Source: Bradyrhizobium sp. ISRA430 (GTDB lineage: Bacteria > Pseudomonadota > Alphaproteobacteria > Rhizobiales > Xanthobacteraceae). Taken from it: a stretch of 64,000 nucleotides of DNA. Made by a program: the position numbers and the translations under genes. A model generated the notes under the pieces. The model saw nothing but the letters and a program-made list of their open reading frames with translations, searched no databases and was not told where the DNA came from. The DNA is taken from the NCBI RefSeq assembly GCF_029909975.1, contig NZ_CP094516.1:5270001-5334000 (forward strand), written 5' to 3'. Of this stretch, positions 10,147-18,080 are shown piece after piece. Position 1 is the stretch's first letter. Each line of letters begins with the position of its first letter.

Positions 10147-11442
10147 GTGGCGCCCATCCAATACATCGTCGAGGGCGGTCACCGGCTCTCGGGCTCGATC
10201 GAACCGTCCGGCAACAAGAACTCGGCGCTGCCGATCATCGCGGCCGCGCTGCTCACCGAGCATCCGGTCACGCTTCAGAATGTTCCGCGGATCCGCGACA
10301 CCGAGACGCTGGTCGAGCTGATCCGCTCGGTCGGTGCGTCGGCGGAATGGAGCGCGCGCAATACGCTTCATATTCACGCCAAGAGCATCAGCGCCGCCGA
10401 TCTCGATCCCGAGCTCTGCATCCGCATCCGCGCCTCGATCCTGCTCGCAGGCCCCCTGCTCGCGCGCTGCGGCGAGGTGATGCTGCCGCCGCCCGGCGGC
10501 GACGTCATCGGCCGGCGCCGACTGGACACGCATATGCTGGCGCTGGAACAGCTAGGGGCCAAGGTCACGGCGACCGACCGGCTGGAGTTCCGCGCGCCGA
10601 AGCTGACCGGCGCCGACGTGTTCCTGGACGAGCCGAGCGTCACCGCGACCGAGAACGCGCTGGTGGCGGCCGTGGCCGCCGACGGCGTCACCTATTTGCG
10701 CAATGCCGCCTCCGAGCCGCACGTGCAGGACCTCGCCAACTTCCTGGTCGCGCTCGGCGCGAAGATCGAGGGCATCGGCACCAACACCATGATCATCCAT
10801 GGCGCGGCGACGCTGGGCGCGGCGACTTACTCGATCCAGCCTGATCATATCGAGGTCGGCTCGCTGATCGGCTTAGCGGCCGTGACGCGCTCGCCGCTGC
10901 GCATCGTGCGCGCCGGCGTCGAACACCTGCGCTCGATCCGCATGGGGTTCGAGCGGCTCGGCATCGTCTGCCGCGTCGAAGGCGACGATCTCATCGTGCC
11001 CTCCAACCAGACGCTGAAGATCCAGGACGATTTTGGCGGCCACGTGCCGAAGCTGGAGGATCAGCCCTGGCCGGCCTTCCCGGCCGATCTGATGTCGATC
11101 GCGATCGTCACCGCCACGCAATGCGAGGGCGTGATCCTGATGTTCGAGAAGATGTTCGAATCGCGGATGTTCTTCGTCGACAAGCTGATCGCGATGGGCG
11201 CGCGCATCGTGCTGTGCGATCCGCACCGCGCCATCATCGCCGGTCCCAGCCGCCTGCGCGGCGCATCGATGATCTCGCCCGACATCCGCGCCGGCATGGC
11301 CATGCTGCTCGCCGCGGTCTGCGCCGAGGGCACCTCGACGATCAACAACGCCGACCAGATCGAGCGCGGCTACGAGCGCATCGAGGAACGGCTGAACGCG
11401 CTGGGTGCGAAGATCAAGCGCGTGCCCGAGCGGAAGGGCTGA
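10147..11442 (+). CDS. murA: UDP-N-acetylglucosamine 1-carboxyvinyltransferase family protein with Cys-to-Asp active site
   Basis: MurA transfers enolpyruvate from PEP to UDP-GlcNAc, the first committed step of peptidoglycan synthesis in the cytoplasm. The 431-residue product has the family's inside-out barrel repeats. It carries the substrate loop SGNKNSALPI (Lys24/Asn25), FPADLMSI near the conserved Asp, and a C-terminal ERGYERIEERLNALGA. The catalytic loop reads PPPGGDVIGRRRLD, so residue 119 is Asp where E. coli has Cys115. Known: Asp here, as in mycobacterial and chlamydial MurA, removes the fosfomycin target. I chose the GTG at 10147 because the fold starts at IQYIVEGGHRLSG; an ATG at 10075 would add 24 unlikely residues. 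A divergent paralogue with another substrate is possible. Confidence 0.85.
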   Translation: MAPIQYIVEGGHRLSGSIEPSGNKNSALPIIAAALLTEHPVTLQNVPRIRDTETLVELIRSVGASAEWSARNTLHIHAKSISAADLDPELCIRIRASILLAGPLLARCGEVMLPPPGGDVIGRRRLDTHMLALEQLGAKVTATDRLEFRAPKLTGADVFLDEPSVTATENALVAAVAADGVTYLRNAASEPHVQDLANFLVALGAKIEGIGTNTMIIHGAATLGAATYSIQPDHIEVGSLIGLAAVTRSPLRIVRAGVEHLRSIRMGFERLGIVCRVEGDDLIVPSNQTLKIQDDFGGHVPKLEDQPWPAFPADLMSIAIVTATQCEGVILMFEKMFESRMFFVDKLIAMGARIVLCDPHRAIIAGPSRLRGASMISPDIRAGMAMLLAAVCAEGTSTINNADQIERGYERIEERLNALGAKIKRVPERKG

Positions 11443-11446
11443 AGTC

Positions 11447-11591
11447 GCCTCTCCCCGCTTGCGGGGAGAGGCCGGATTGCATCGTCAGGTGCAATCCGGG
11501 TGAGGGGGAGCCTCCGCGAGTCCAACTCTTACCGTGATCGCGGAAACAGCCCCTCACCCCAACCCTCTCCCCGTAAGAACGGGGAGAGGGA
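11447..11591. repeat. Intergenic repeat with two CCTCTCCCC hairpins
   Basis: One hairpin, CCTCTCCCCGC / GCGGGGAGAGG, starts at 11449. Another, CCCTCTCCCCGT (11563-11574) with ACGGGGAGAGGG (11579-11590), ends the element. Between them are GGTGAGGGG/CCCCTCACC complementary motifs, so the whole unit can fold as one large cruciform. The same design recurs at 17901, 19677 and 28168. It could end murA transcripts. Confidence 0.85.
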
Positions 11592-11685
11592 GAATAGAGC
11601 AAGGGTGGAGGGAGAACAGCTACGCGCGTCCGGGACGCGAGAATGGGGCCATGTTTTCGACGTGTGGCTGTGTTATTGACCGGCC

Positions 11686-13080
11686 ATGCTCGACACCGTC
11701 CAACCTCGTCCGCAGCCGCAAGCCGGCGCGCCGCAAAGCCACCTCGCCGATGAATTCGTCGAGACGCTGCGGCTGGCCGTGCCGATGATGCTGACCCAGC
11801 TCGGACAGATCGCGATGATCACGACCGATCTCGCGCTGATCGGCAGGCTCGGCGAGGACGCCGTCGCGGCTGCGGCGCTGGCGCACACGGTCTATTTCGT
11901 CAGCTTCACCTTCGGGCTGGGATTGATGGCTGCGGTGTCGCCGCTGGCAGCACAGGCATTTGGTGCCGGAGACGTCAGGCGGATCCGCCGGTCCTTGCGC
12001 GTCGGCCTGTGGGTGGCGCTCTTGATCTCGCTACCGATGATGGCCTCGCCGCTCTATGGCGAGCACATTCTGCTTGCGCTTGGACAGGCGCCGCATTCGG
12101 CCGCGCTCGCCCAGCGCTATCTGAACGGGCTCGCCTGGGGCATCGCCCCGGCGCTCGGCTTCATCGCGCTACGCGGCATGATGAGCGCGGTGAACCGGCC
12201 GCAGCCGCCGCTGTGGATTACCATTGCTGCGATTCCTGCCAATGCGGCACTGGTCTACTGCCTGATCCACGGCCTGTTCGGCCTGCCGGAGCTCGGCCTG
12301 CTCGGTGCGGGGCTTGCGACCACGATCGTCAATCTCGGCACCTTCATCGCCGCGGTCGCCATCGCGGCGACGCGAAAACCCATTGCCGACTATCACCCGC
12401 TCGCCCATCTCTGGCGGATCGACTGGCAGTTGATGCGCCAGCTCATCGTCATCGGCGCGCCGATCTCGTTCTCGCTGCTGATGGAATATGGCCTGTTCTC
12501 CTCGGCCGCGCTGCTGATGGGGCTGATCTCGACCACCGCGCTCGCGGCACATCAGATCGCGCTGCAGGTCACCGCCGTGCTGTTCATGGTTCCGCTCGGG
12601 ATCGGCATGGCGGCGACGGTACGTGTCGGCCATGCCTTCGGCCGCGACGAGCCGCTAGCGGTGAAGCGCGCCGGCCTCGTCGCGGCGCTGCTCGGGATCG
12701 CCCTGGTCTCGGCCCTGACCGTCGCCATCATCCTCGGCCGCTATGCGCTGGGCCGGCTGTTCTTCGGCGGCGGCGAGGCGAGCGCGGCAACCGTCGAGCT
12801 GACGGCGACGCTGCTGCTGGTCGGCGCGACCTTCTTCATCGCCGACGGCCTCCAGACCATCATGGGCGGCGCGCTGCGCGGCCTCAATGACACCAGGATG
12901 ACGCTGGTGTTCGCGGCGATCGGCTATTGGTGTGTCGCCTTTCCCATCGCCTGGGTGCTGGCTTTCCACGCCGGGCTTGGCGCAGTCGGCGTCTGGATCG
13001 GCCTGTCGATCGGGACCTTCGTCTATGCCGGGCTCTTGATCTTGCGCTTTCGGATGCTGACGCGCAGATTGGCGGGATGA
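11686..13080 (+). CDS. MATE family multidrug/metabolite efflux transporter
   Basis: Inner-membrane antiporter of the MATE (NorM/DinF) family, expected to export cationic drugs or metabolites in exchange for Na+ or H+. The 464-residue product is the standard size and nearly all hydrophobic, with about 12 predicted membrane segments in two similar halves. The conserved opening LAVPMMLTQLGQIAMITTDLALIGRLG is at residues 29-55. The ATG at 11686 gives a polar 25-residue N-terminus before the first span. The stop overlaps the start of the next gene (ATGA at 13077-13080), so the three genes 11686-14212 are probably one coupled operon. The substrate cannot be told from sequence. Confidence 0.9.
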   Translation: MLDTVQPRPQPQAGAPQSHLADEFVETLRLAVPMMLTQLGQIAMITTDLALIGRLGEDAVAAAALAHTVYFVSFTFGLGLMAAVSPLAAQAFGAGDVRRIRRSLRVGLWVALLISLPMMASPLYGEHILLALGQAPHSAALAQRYLNGLAWGIAPALGFIALRGMMSAVNRPQPPLWITIAAIPANAALVYCLIHGLFGLPELGLLGAGLATTIVNLGTFIAAVAIAATRKPIADYHPLAHLWRIDWQLMRQLIVIGAPISFSLLMEYGLFSSAALLMGLISTTALAAHQIALQVTAVLFMVPLGIGMAATVRVGHAFGRDEPLAVKRAGLVAALLGIALVSALTVAIILGRYALGRLFFGGGEASAATVELTATLLLVGATFFIADGLQTIMGGALRGLNDTRMTLVFAAIGYWCVAFPIAWVLAFHAGLGAVGVWIGLSIGTFVYAGLLILRFRMLTRRLAG

Positions 13081-13565
13081 TCGGGACAGTCCGCGAAGTC
13101 ACCCCCGAGGTCGAGGCCGCTGCCGTGCTGGCGGGTGCGCAGTTCATCGACGCCTATCGCGTCGGGATCGGCGCGAGCCCGATCGATGCCCGCGAAGCCT
13201 GCATCCGGATGGTGCTGCACGGGCCACGCTGGATCGATGCGCTGGTGCGCCTGCGCAACATCCTGGTGAGGCCGTTCGGGCTGAAGACATCGGGCGAAGG
13301 CGCGCCGGCCCCGCATGGCATGATCGGCCTGTTTCCTGTGGTCAGCGAAACGCCGGAGCGTCTTGTCGCGGGCTTCAACGATTATCACCTCGACTTCCGC
13401 CTCGTGGTCGAATTGGACGGCACTGCACCGAGCCGACAAGTCACCTCGACCACGCTGGTGCGGACGCATAATCTGCTCGGCCGGACCTACCTCACCCTGA
13501 TCATGCCCTTCCACAAGCTGGTGGTCCGCAGCATGATGGGGCGGATCATGGAGCCGGCGCGATGA
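13077..13565 (+). CDS. DUF2867 domain protein
   Basis: A 162-residue protein matching my recollection of the DUF2867 family, whose biochemical role is unknown. The central block GMIGLFPVVSETPERLVAGFNDYHLDFRLVV (residues 82-112) and the later TTLVRTHNLLGRTYLTLIMPFHKLVVRSMM are the recognisable parts. There are no membrane spans or catalytic motifs I can name. The ATG at 13077 overlaps the MATE stop by four bases, and its own end overlaps the next ATG in the same way, which decides the start and suggests translational coupling. The frame is open further upstream inside the MATE gene, which I treat as shadow. Confidence 0.75.
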   Translation: MIGTVREVTPEVEAAAVLAGAQFIDAYRVGIGASPIDAREACIRMVLHGPRWIDALVRLRNILVRPFGLKTSGEGAPAPHGMIGLFPVVSETPERLVAGFNDYHLDFRLVVELDGTAPSRQVTSTTLVRTHNLLGRTYLTLIMPFHKLVVRSMMGRIMEPAR

Positions 13566-14212
13566 CCCTTGCAGTCGACCTCTTCTTTTCCTTCCGCAGC
13601 CCGTTCAGCTATCTGGCGTTGCCCAAGACGCTGAAGCTCGTCGAGACATACGATCTCACGGTGAACCTACGTCCGGTCTATCCGCTCGCGGTGCGAGTCC
13701 CCGGCTTCTTCAAGAAGACCAATCCGCAATTCATCCGCTATGTCGTGCTCGACAGCAGCCGCGTGGCGGAGCATGAAGGCATTCCGTTCCGCTTTCCGCG
13801 GCCCGATCCGATCGTGCAGGACCTGACGACGCTCGAGGTCGCGGCCGAGCAGCCCTACATCCATCGCCTGACCCGGCTTGGCGCCATGGCGCAGCTCGAA
13901 GGCCGCTCGCTCGAGTTCACTTACGCGATCGCGCGCGTGCTGTGGGACGGCTCGGTCACGGGATGGAATGAGGGCGACCATCTCGCGCGCGCGGCAGAAA
14001 AAGCCGGCTTCGATCTCGCCGCCATGGACGCAGCCATCAGCACTGATGCGGACCGCTACGCGCAGGTGATCGCCGACAACGAGAAGGATCACGCCGCGTC
14101 CGGCCATTGGGGCGTGCCGACCTTCGTGTTCGAAAAAGAGCCGTTCTTCGGCCAGGACCGCATCGATCTCCTGGTCTGGCGCATGCAAAGCAAGGGCCTG
14201 ATGCGGCGGTAG
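13562..14212 (+). CDS. 2-hydroxychromene-2-carboxylate isomerase family (DsbA-fold, kappa-GST-like) protein
   Basis: A 216-residue protein of the HCCA isomerase/kappa glutathione transferase family, which uses a bound glutathione to isomerise aromatic degradation intermediates. The opening VDLFFSFRSPFSYLAL (residues 5-20) carries the Ser of the glutathione site, and WGVPTFVFEKEPFFGQDRIDLL (about 180-201) is the family's C-terminal thioredoxin-fold signature with cis-Pro. It starts by ATGA overlap with the DUF2867 gene. No naphthalene or other aromatic-degradation genes flank it, so the actual substrate is unknown. The link with a MATE exporter hints at detoxification or export of an aromatic compound (inference). 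Confidence 0.85.
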   Translation: MTLAVDLFFSFRSPFSYLALPKTLKLVETYDLTVNLRPVYPLAVRVPGFFKKTNPQFIRYVVLDSSRVAEHEGIPFRFPRPDPIVQDLTTLEVAAEQPYIHRLTRLGAMAQLEGRSLEFTYAIARVLWDGSVTGWNEGDHLARAAEKAGFDLAAMDAAISTDADRYAQVIADNEKDHAASGHWGVPTFVFEKEPFFGQDRIDLLVWRMQSKGLMRR

Positions 14213-14433
14213 GGCGTGTACTCACGAATTCGCCAAGTCCGCTTGCTCTCGAAAGTCGACGTTCAAGCTAACATTGGTGCATGTCGCCCCTGGGCCCACA
14301 AGCAGAAATCGCAACCGTGCCCTCCTCCGACTTCGCCCCACCGTGTACATGACCGTGACGGCAGACTGACCGAAGGTTGACTTCGCACGAAAAGAGGCGA
14401 TCAACTGAGTGGCCCCTTGAACCGGACCTGCTA

Positions 14434-14631
14434 ATGCCTGTCGGAATTTTCGTTTTCGTTGCTGCACTGTGGCTGTGTTTGGTCGCCTATGCCCAGTATC
14501 AATGTCCGCTTCCAAGCTGTCATGGCGATGGGACTATTGGTTGGTATCTGCCGTTGTTCACGTCGCCCATTGGCGGCTTTGCGGTGCTTGGCCTGATCCT
14601 CATGGCCATCGTGCGTACATTTCGTCGATAG
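14434..14631 (+). CDS. Possible small membrane protein (65 aa)
   Basis: A short ORF with two hydrophobic stretches: residues 1-19 (MPVGIFVFVAALWLCLVAY) and about 42-61 (PIGGFAVLGLILMAIVRTF). A Cys-containing loop, CPLPSCHGDG, lies between them. The hydrophobic pattern favours a real protein, but there is no clear ribosome site. An in-frame TTG at 14377 would extend it by 19 residues. The surrounding DNA is visibly less GC-rich than its neighbours. I do not recognise it. Confidence 0.4.
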   Translation: MPVGIFVFVAALWLCLVAYAQYQCPLPSCHGDGTIGWYLPLFTSPIGGFAVLGLILMAIVRTFRR

Positions 14632-14708
14632 CACGGAAGGGTTTGTCAGCTTGGCACATAGCCACTCGCGAATGAGCGAACGTCTGCTCGGGGCCCAGAA
14701 GCGGGAAG

Positions 14709-15086
14709 CTAGCTCTGTTCCCTTGCGAAGCTCCTCGCCACGTAGAGTATGCTGACGGCTACAGCCGGATAGACGAGCAGACGGAAGTGCTCAGCGCTCC
14801 CTTCGCCTTGGAAGACGCTGTGCGCGATAAGGGATAGAGCGGCTAACCCAACCAGAGCAAAGCCGAGGTACGCAACAGACCGCCATGCCGTAGGAAGAAA
14901 GCTAAATGCAAATTCAGATGCTGCCGCAGCAGCTATTGTGGGTATCCAATAGGGAAATGCAAAGATTGCCAGAACGAACCCAAGCACGTAATTGCTCGGA
15001 CTCCCCCCAATGCTGGGACTGCCGATCATGACCGCTTCGACGGTCCACCAAAGCAAGACAGCGAGCAAGAAGATCACAAGGTCCAT
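14709..15086 (-). CDS. Hypothetical membrane protein (125 aa)
   Basis: A leftward ORF with three to four hydrophobic segments, beginning MDLVIFLLAVLLWWTVEAVMIG and ending with the basic ARSFAREQS. The middle segment YVLGFVLAIFAFPYWIPTIAAAAASEF and a later LVYPAVAVSILYVARS are also membrane-like. I chose the ATG at 15086 because it starts directly in the first span; the frame stays open to 15167. No strong ribosome site. The base composition is lower in GC than flanking genes, which suggests recent acquisition or relaxed selection. No family recognised. Confidence 0.5.
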   Translation of the reverse strand: MDLVIFLLAVLLWWTVEAVMIGSPSIGGSPSNYVLGFVLAIFAFPYWIPTIAAAAASEFAFSFLPTAWRSVAYLGFALVGLAALSLIAHSVFQGEGSAEHFRLLVYPAVAVSILYVARSFAREQS

Positions 15087-15275
15087 TTTTCGACCGACGC
15101 AAGGCGTGTGACAAACAACAACTGCATCAATCATGTACCGCGACCAGTTAACCTCTGGTTGCAGCACGAAACGGTTTCGACGAATTCCGCTTGGGTCATC
15201 TGCCGCCGATCACGGCCAAGCCGGGCGACTTCGGCTTGGCTGTCGGAAGCCGAGGTTTATGAGCACACTCCCTAC

Positions 15276-16391
15276 TCACTCCGCCACCCGCGCCGGCTTG
15301 TCCGCTGCAGCTTCCGACCATTCGCCGACGACGCGGTCGAGATCGCAGAGGTTCTGGTGCATCTGCTCCAGCGAGAAGCCGAGCGCGAAGAAACGCTCCG
15401 CGGTGTCGCTGGGCTGGCCACGGATCAGGCCGTCGCGACGGACGGAAGCGACCGCCTCGGCATAGTGCTGGAGCGCGAGGTGCACGGGATGGATCGGCGG
15501 CGCGCCGGCGCCCTCCCGCAAGGCCGCCGCGGCCGAACGCAGAAAGCGCGCGATCACGGTCGAAACCTCCGCTAAGGGCCCGGCGAGCCGCGTCTGCACC
15601 TCGGCCGGCAACGGCACCACGGTGGCGCGGCCGATCATCACGACGTCATGGCGCAGCCGCAGGATGGTTCGCAGCAAGGGGCCGGTGTCGGGCCCGCTCG
15701 ACAGCCGCGCCGCGCGCTCGCGCTCGGCCTCGGCACCGGTGGCGTTGAGGCCCACCAGCGCGGTGCCGATGCCGTCCTGGATCCGGTGCAGCGCGTCGTT
15801 GTCGCGGCCGCGCGTCAGGCCTGCGAGCAGCTCGGTGAAAGCGTCGGCGATCAGTTCGAGCAGCAGCGCCGCACTGGCGCGGATCTGCCGCACCGCGCGC
15901 GAGGGCAGCACCAGGAACGAGACCAGCAGTCCCGTGATCGCGCCGACCGCGACCTCGCTGACGCGATCGATTGCCGAGGTCATGGGATCGGAATGATGCA
16001 TGGTGGGAACCAGGAGCACGATCACGGCGGTCACCGTGGCCGCGCTCAAACTCGGATTGATCGCGGCGACGAAGGCGAGCGGGGCGACCGACAGCACCAA
16101 AAGCCCGAGCAGCCCGGCTTCGCTGGAATAAGGGATCAGCACCGCGATGGCGCCGCCATAGACGGCGCCGCCGACCGTGCCGAGCATGTAGTCGCGCGTC
16201 GCCTTCAGCGAGCGGCCGACGCTCATCTGGGTCACGATCAGCGAGGTCAGCACCGCCCAGAGCGGCAGCAACAGATGCAGCGCGGTCGCAATCGCATAGG
16301 CCGCGGTCGCCGCCACCGTGACCCGGACGGCCAGTCCCAACTGCGTCCTTCGCGACCGGAGCCGGTCGAACACCTCTCTTGCGAATGCCAT
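15276..16391 (-). CDS. FUSC family / aromatic-acid-exporter-like membrane protein
   Basis: A 371-residue inner-membrane protein resembling the FUSC/ArAE (fusaric acid resistance, YccS/AaeB) family. The N-terminal 170 residues hold about six membrane segments, including AVRVTVAATAAYAIATALHLLLPLWAVLTSLIV and the family's conserved GRSLKATRDYMLGTVGGAVYGG (about 57-78). The C-terminal 200 residues are soluble and helical, shorter than in full-length AaeB, so this is the half-size form. Members are proposed to export aromatic acids or siderophore-like compounds. It diverges from the MmgE/PrpD gene, with 121 bases between starts. Confidence 0.82.
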   Translation of the reverse strand: MAFAREVFDRLRSRRTQLGLAVRVTVAATAAYAIATALHLLLPLWAVLTSLIVTQMSVGRSLKATRDYMLGTVGGAVYGGAIAVLIPYSSEAGLLGLLVLSVAPLAFVAAINPSLSAATVTAVIVLLVPTMHHSDPMTSAIDRVSEVAVGAITGLLVSFLVLPSRAVRQIRASAALLLELIADAFTELLAGLTRGRDNDALHRIQDGIGTALVGLNATGAEAERERAARLSSGPDTGPLLRTILRLRHDVVMIGRATVVPLPAEVQTRLAGPLAEVSTVIARFLRSAAAALREGAGAPPIHPVHLALQHYAEAVASVRRDGLIRGQPSDTAERFFALGFSLEQMHQNLCDLDRVVGEWSEAAADKPARVAE

Positions 16392-16512
16392 CGTCGAATA
16401 TCCCGGCCCAATCCTCGGTCAACCGGCCAAAAGCATAGCTGATGCCCGCAGCCGCAAGCCCGCTTGAAAGGCAAAATCAGCCCGCCTAACGTGCCGGCCA
16501 AAACGAGGAAAC

Positions 16513-17886
16513 ATGATGGCCCACGAAACCGCAACGCTCGCCGCCTACGTCGTCAACCTGAAATATCAGGATATTCCGGCGGAAGTGCTGGATCGCGCAA
16601 AAGTGCTGACGCTGGATTTCCTCGGCAGCGCCATCCGCGCGCGCAGCGAAGCGGAATCGACCCCGTCTCTGCTGAAGATGCTGGAGGCCCTGGCGCTCGA
16701 CACCAAGGGCGAGTCGACCGTGTTCGGCGATGCCAAGACCTGGACGCCGGCGGTCGCAGCGCTGCTCAACGGCGCGCTCGGCCATTCCCTCGATTTCGAC
16801 GACACCCATGCGGATTCCTCGCTGCACCCGAGCGCGCCGGTGGTGCCGGCAGCGTTCGCGGTCGGCGAGATGGTCGGAGCCTCCGGCCGCGACGTGCTGA
16901 CTGCCATCGTTGCGGGCTATGAAGTCTGCTGCCGGCTCGGCAACGCGCTCGACCCGACCTCGCACTACGCGCGCGGCTTCCATCCGACTGCGACGGCCGG
17001 CACCTATGGCGCGGCCGCGGCTGCCGGCAAGCTGTTCGGCCTCTCCGAGAAGCAGATCATCGCCGCCTTCGGCGTCTCCGGCAGTCAGGCCGCCGGCTCG
17101 CTGCAATTCCTGGTCAACGGTGCCTGGAACAAGCGCTACCAGGTCGGCGCCGCCGCGATGAACGGCGTGATCGCCGCGACGCTGGCGCGCAATGATTTCG
17201 TCGGCGCGACGGAATCGGTCGAAGGCAAGCACGGCCTGCTCGCCGGCTACACCGACGACGCGCATCCCGACAAGGCGGTCGCCGAGCTCGGCAAGAGCTA
17301 TGAGACGATGAAGATCGGCGTAAAGCCGTATCCGAGCTGCCGCTACACCCATGCCGCGATCGATGCGCTGATCGCCATGCGGCGCGAGCACAATCTGACG
17401 CCCGACCAGGTCAAGCGGGTCGAGATCGGGCTGCATCGCAACGGCATCACGCTGACCGGCGATGCCGCAACCAAACGGCATCCCACGTCGATCGTCGGCG
17501 GCCAGTTCTCGATGTTCTTCACCGGCGCGCTCGCGCTCGACCAGGGCAGCTTTGGCTGGGACGATTACAACCGCCTCGGCGATGCCGCCATCGACGCGCT
17601 CGCCGACAAGTTCGACGTGGTGCAGGACGACCGCCTCGAGATCGGCCGCACTCATCCCTTCGGCGCACGCGTGAGCATCACCACCGACGACGGCGTGCAT
17701 GAGCGGCTCTACGCCGATCCCTCCGGCGAGCCGACCTCCTTCCCCGATGCGCAGGCGATGCAGCAGAAGTTCCTGACGCTGGCGCGCCCCGTGCTGAACG
17801 CGCGCGCGGAGAAATTTGCCGACGCGATCCTGTCGCTGGAGCGGTTCGACCGCGTAGCGAAGGCGACGGAGCTGGGAAGGCAGTAG
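16513..17886 (+). CDS. MmgE/PrpD family protein
   Basis: A 457-residue member of the MmgE/PrpD superfamily, which includes 2-methylcitrate dehydratase and cis-aconitate decarboxylase. Typical blocks are LDFLGSAIRARSEAES near 35, NGALGHSLDFDDTHADSSLHPSAPVVPAA (about 93-121) with the DDTH motif, and GVSGSQAAGSLQFLVNGAWNKRYQVG near 190-215. No methylcitrate synthase or isocitrate lyase gene flanks it, so it is probably not the methylcitrate-cycle PrpD; many Bradyrhizobium members act on unknown substrates. The start ATG at 16513 is followed by a second ATG at 16516. Its convergent neighbour at 18081 is separated by a repeat element. Confidence 0.88.
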   Translation: MMAHETATLAAYVVNLKYQDIPAEVLDRAKVLTLDFLGSAIRARSEAESTPSLLKMLEALALDTKGESTVFGDAKTWTPAVAALLNGALGHSLDFDDTHADSSLHPSAPVVPAAFAVGEMVGASGRDVLTAIVAGYEVCCRLGNALDPTSHYARGFHPTATAGTYGAAAAAGKLFGLSEKQIIAAFGVSGSQAAGSLQFLVNGAWNKRYQVGAAAMNGVIAATLARNDFVGATESVEGKHGLLAGYTDDAHPDKAVAELGKSYETMKIGVKPYPSCRYTHAAIDALIAMRREHNLTPDQVKRVEIGLHRNGITLTGDAATKRHPTSIVGGQFSMFFTGALALDQGSFGWDDYNRLGDAAIDALADKFDVVQDDRLEIGRTHPFGARVSITTDDGVHERLYADPSGEPTSFPDAQAMQQKFLTLARPVLNARAEKFADAILSLERFDRVAKATELGRQ

Positions 17887-17900
17887 CTAGCGCCATTTTT

Positions 17901-18050
17901 CCCTCTCCCCTTGTGGGAGCGGGTGGCTCGCCGCGTAGCGGCGAGACGGGTGAGGGGTCTCTGTCCGCGAGCACCTTCACGCAGTTGAGTTCGCGGAGAC
18001 AGACCCCTCATCCGGCGCTTCGCGCCACCTTCTCCCACAAGGGGAGAAGG
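17901..18050. repeat. Intergenic paired-hairpin repeat between convergent genes
   Basis: Left end CCCTCTCCCCTTGTGGGAG (17901-17919) and right end CTCCCACAAGGGGAGAAGG (18032-18050) are inverted copies. Internal GGTGAGGGGTCT and AGACCCCTCATC also match in reverse, so the 150 bases can fold into one long interrupted stem. It lies between two convergent genes, where it could stop transcription from both sides. Confidence 0.85.
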
Positions 18051-18080
18051 AAGAAGAGACGGCGCCCTGTCCTGCCGCTA

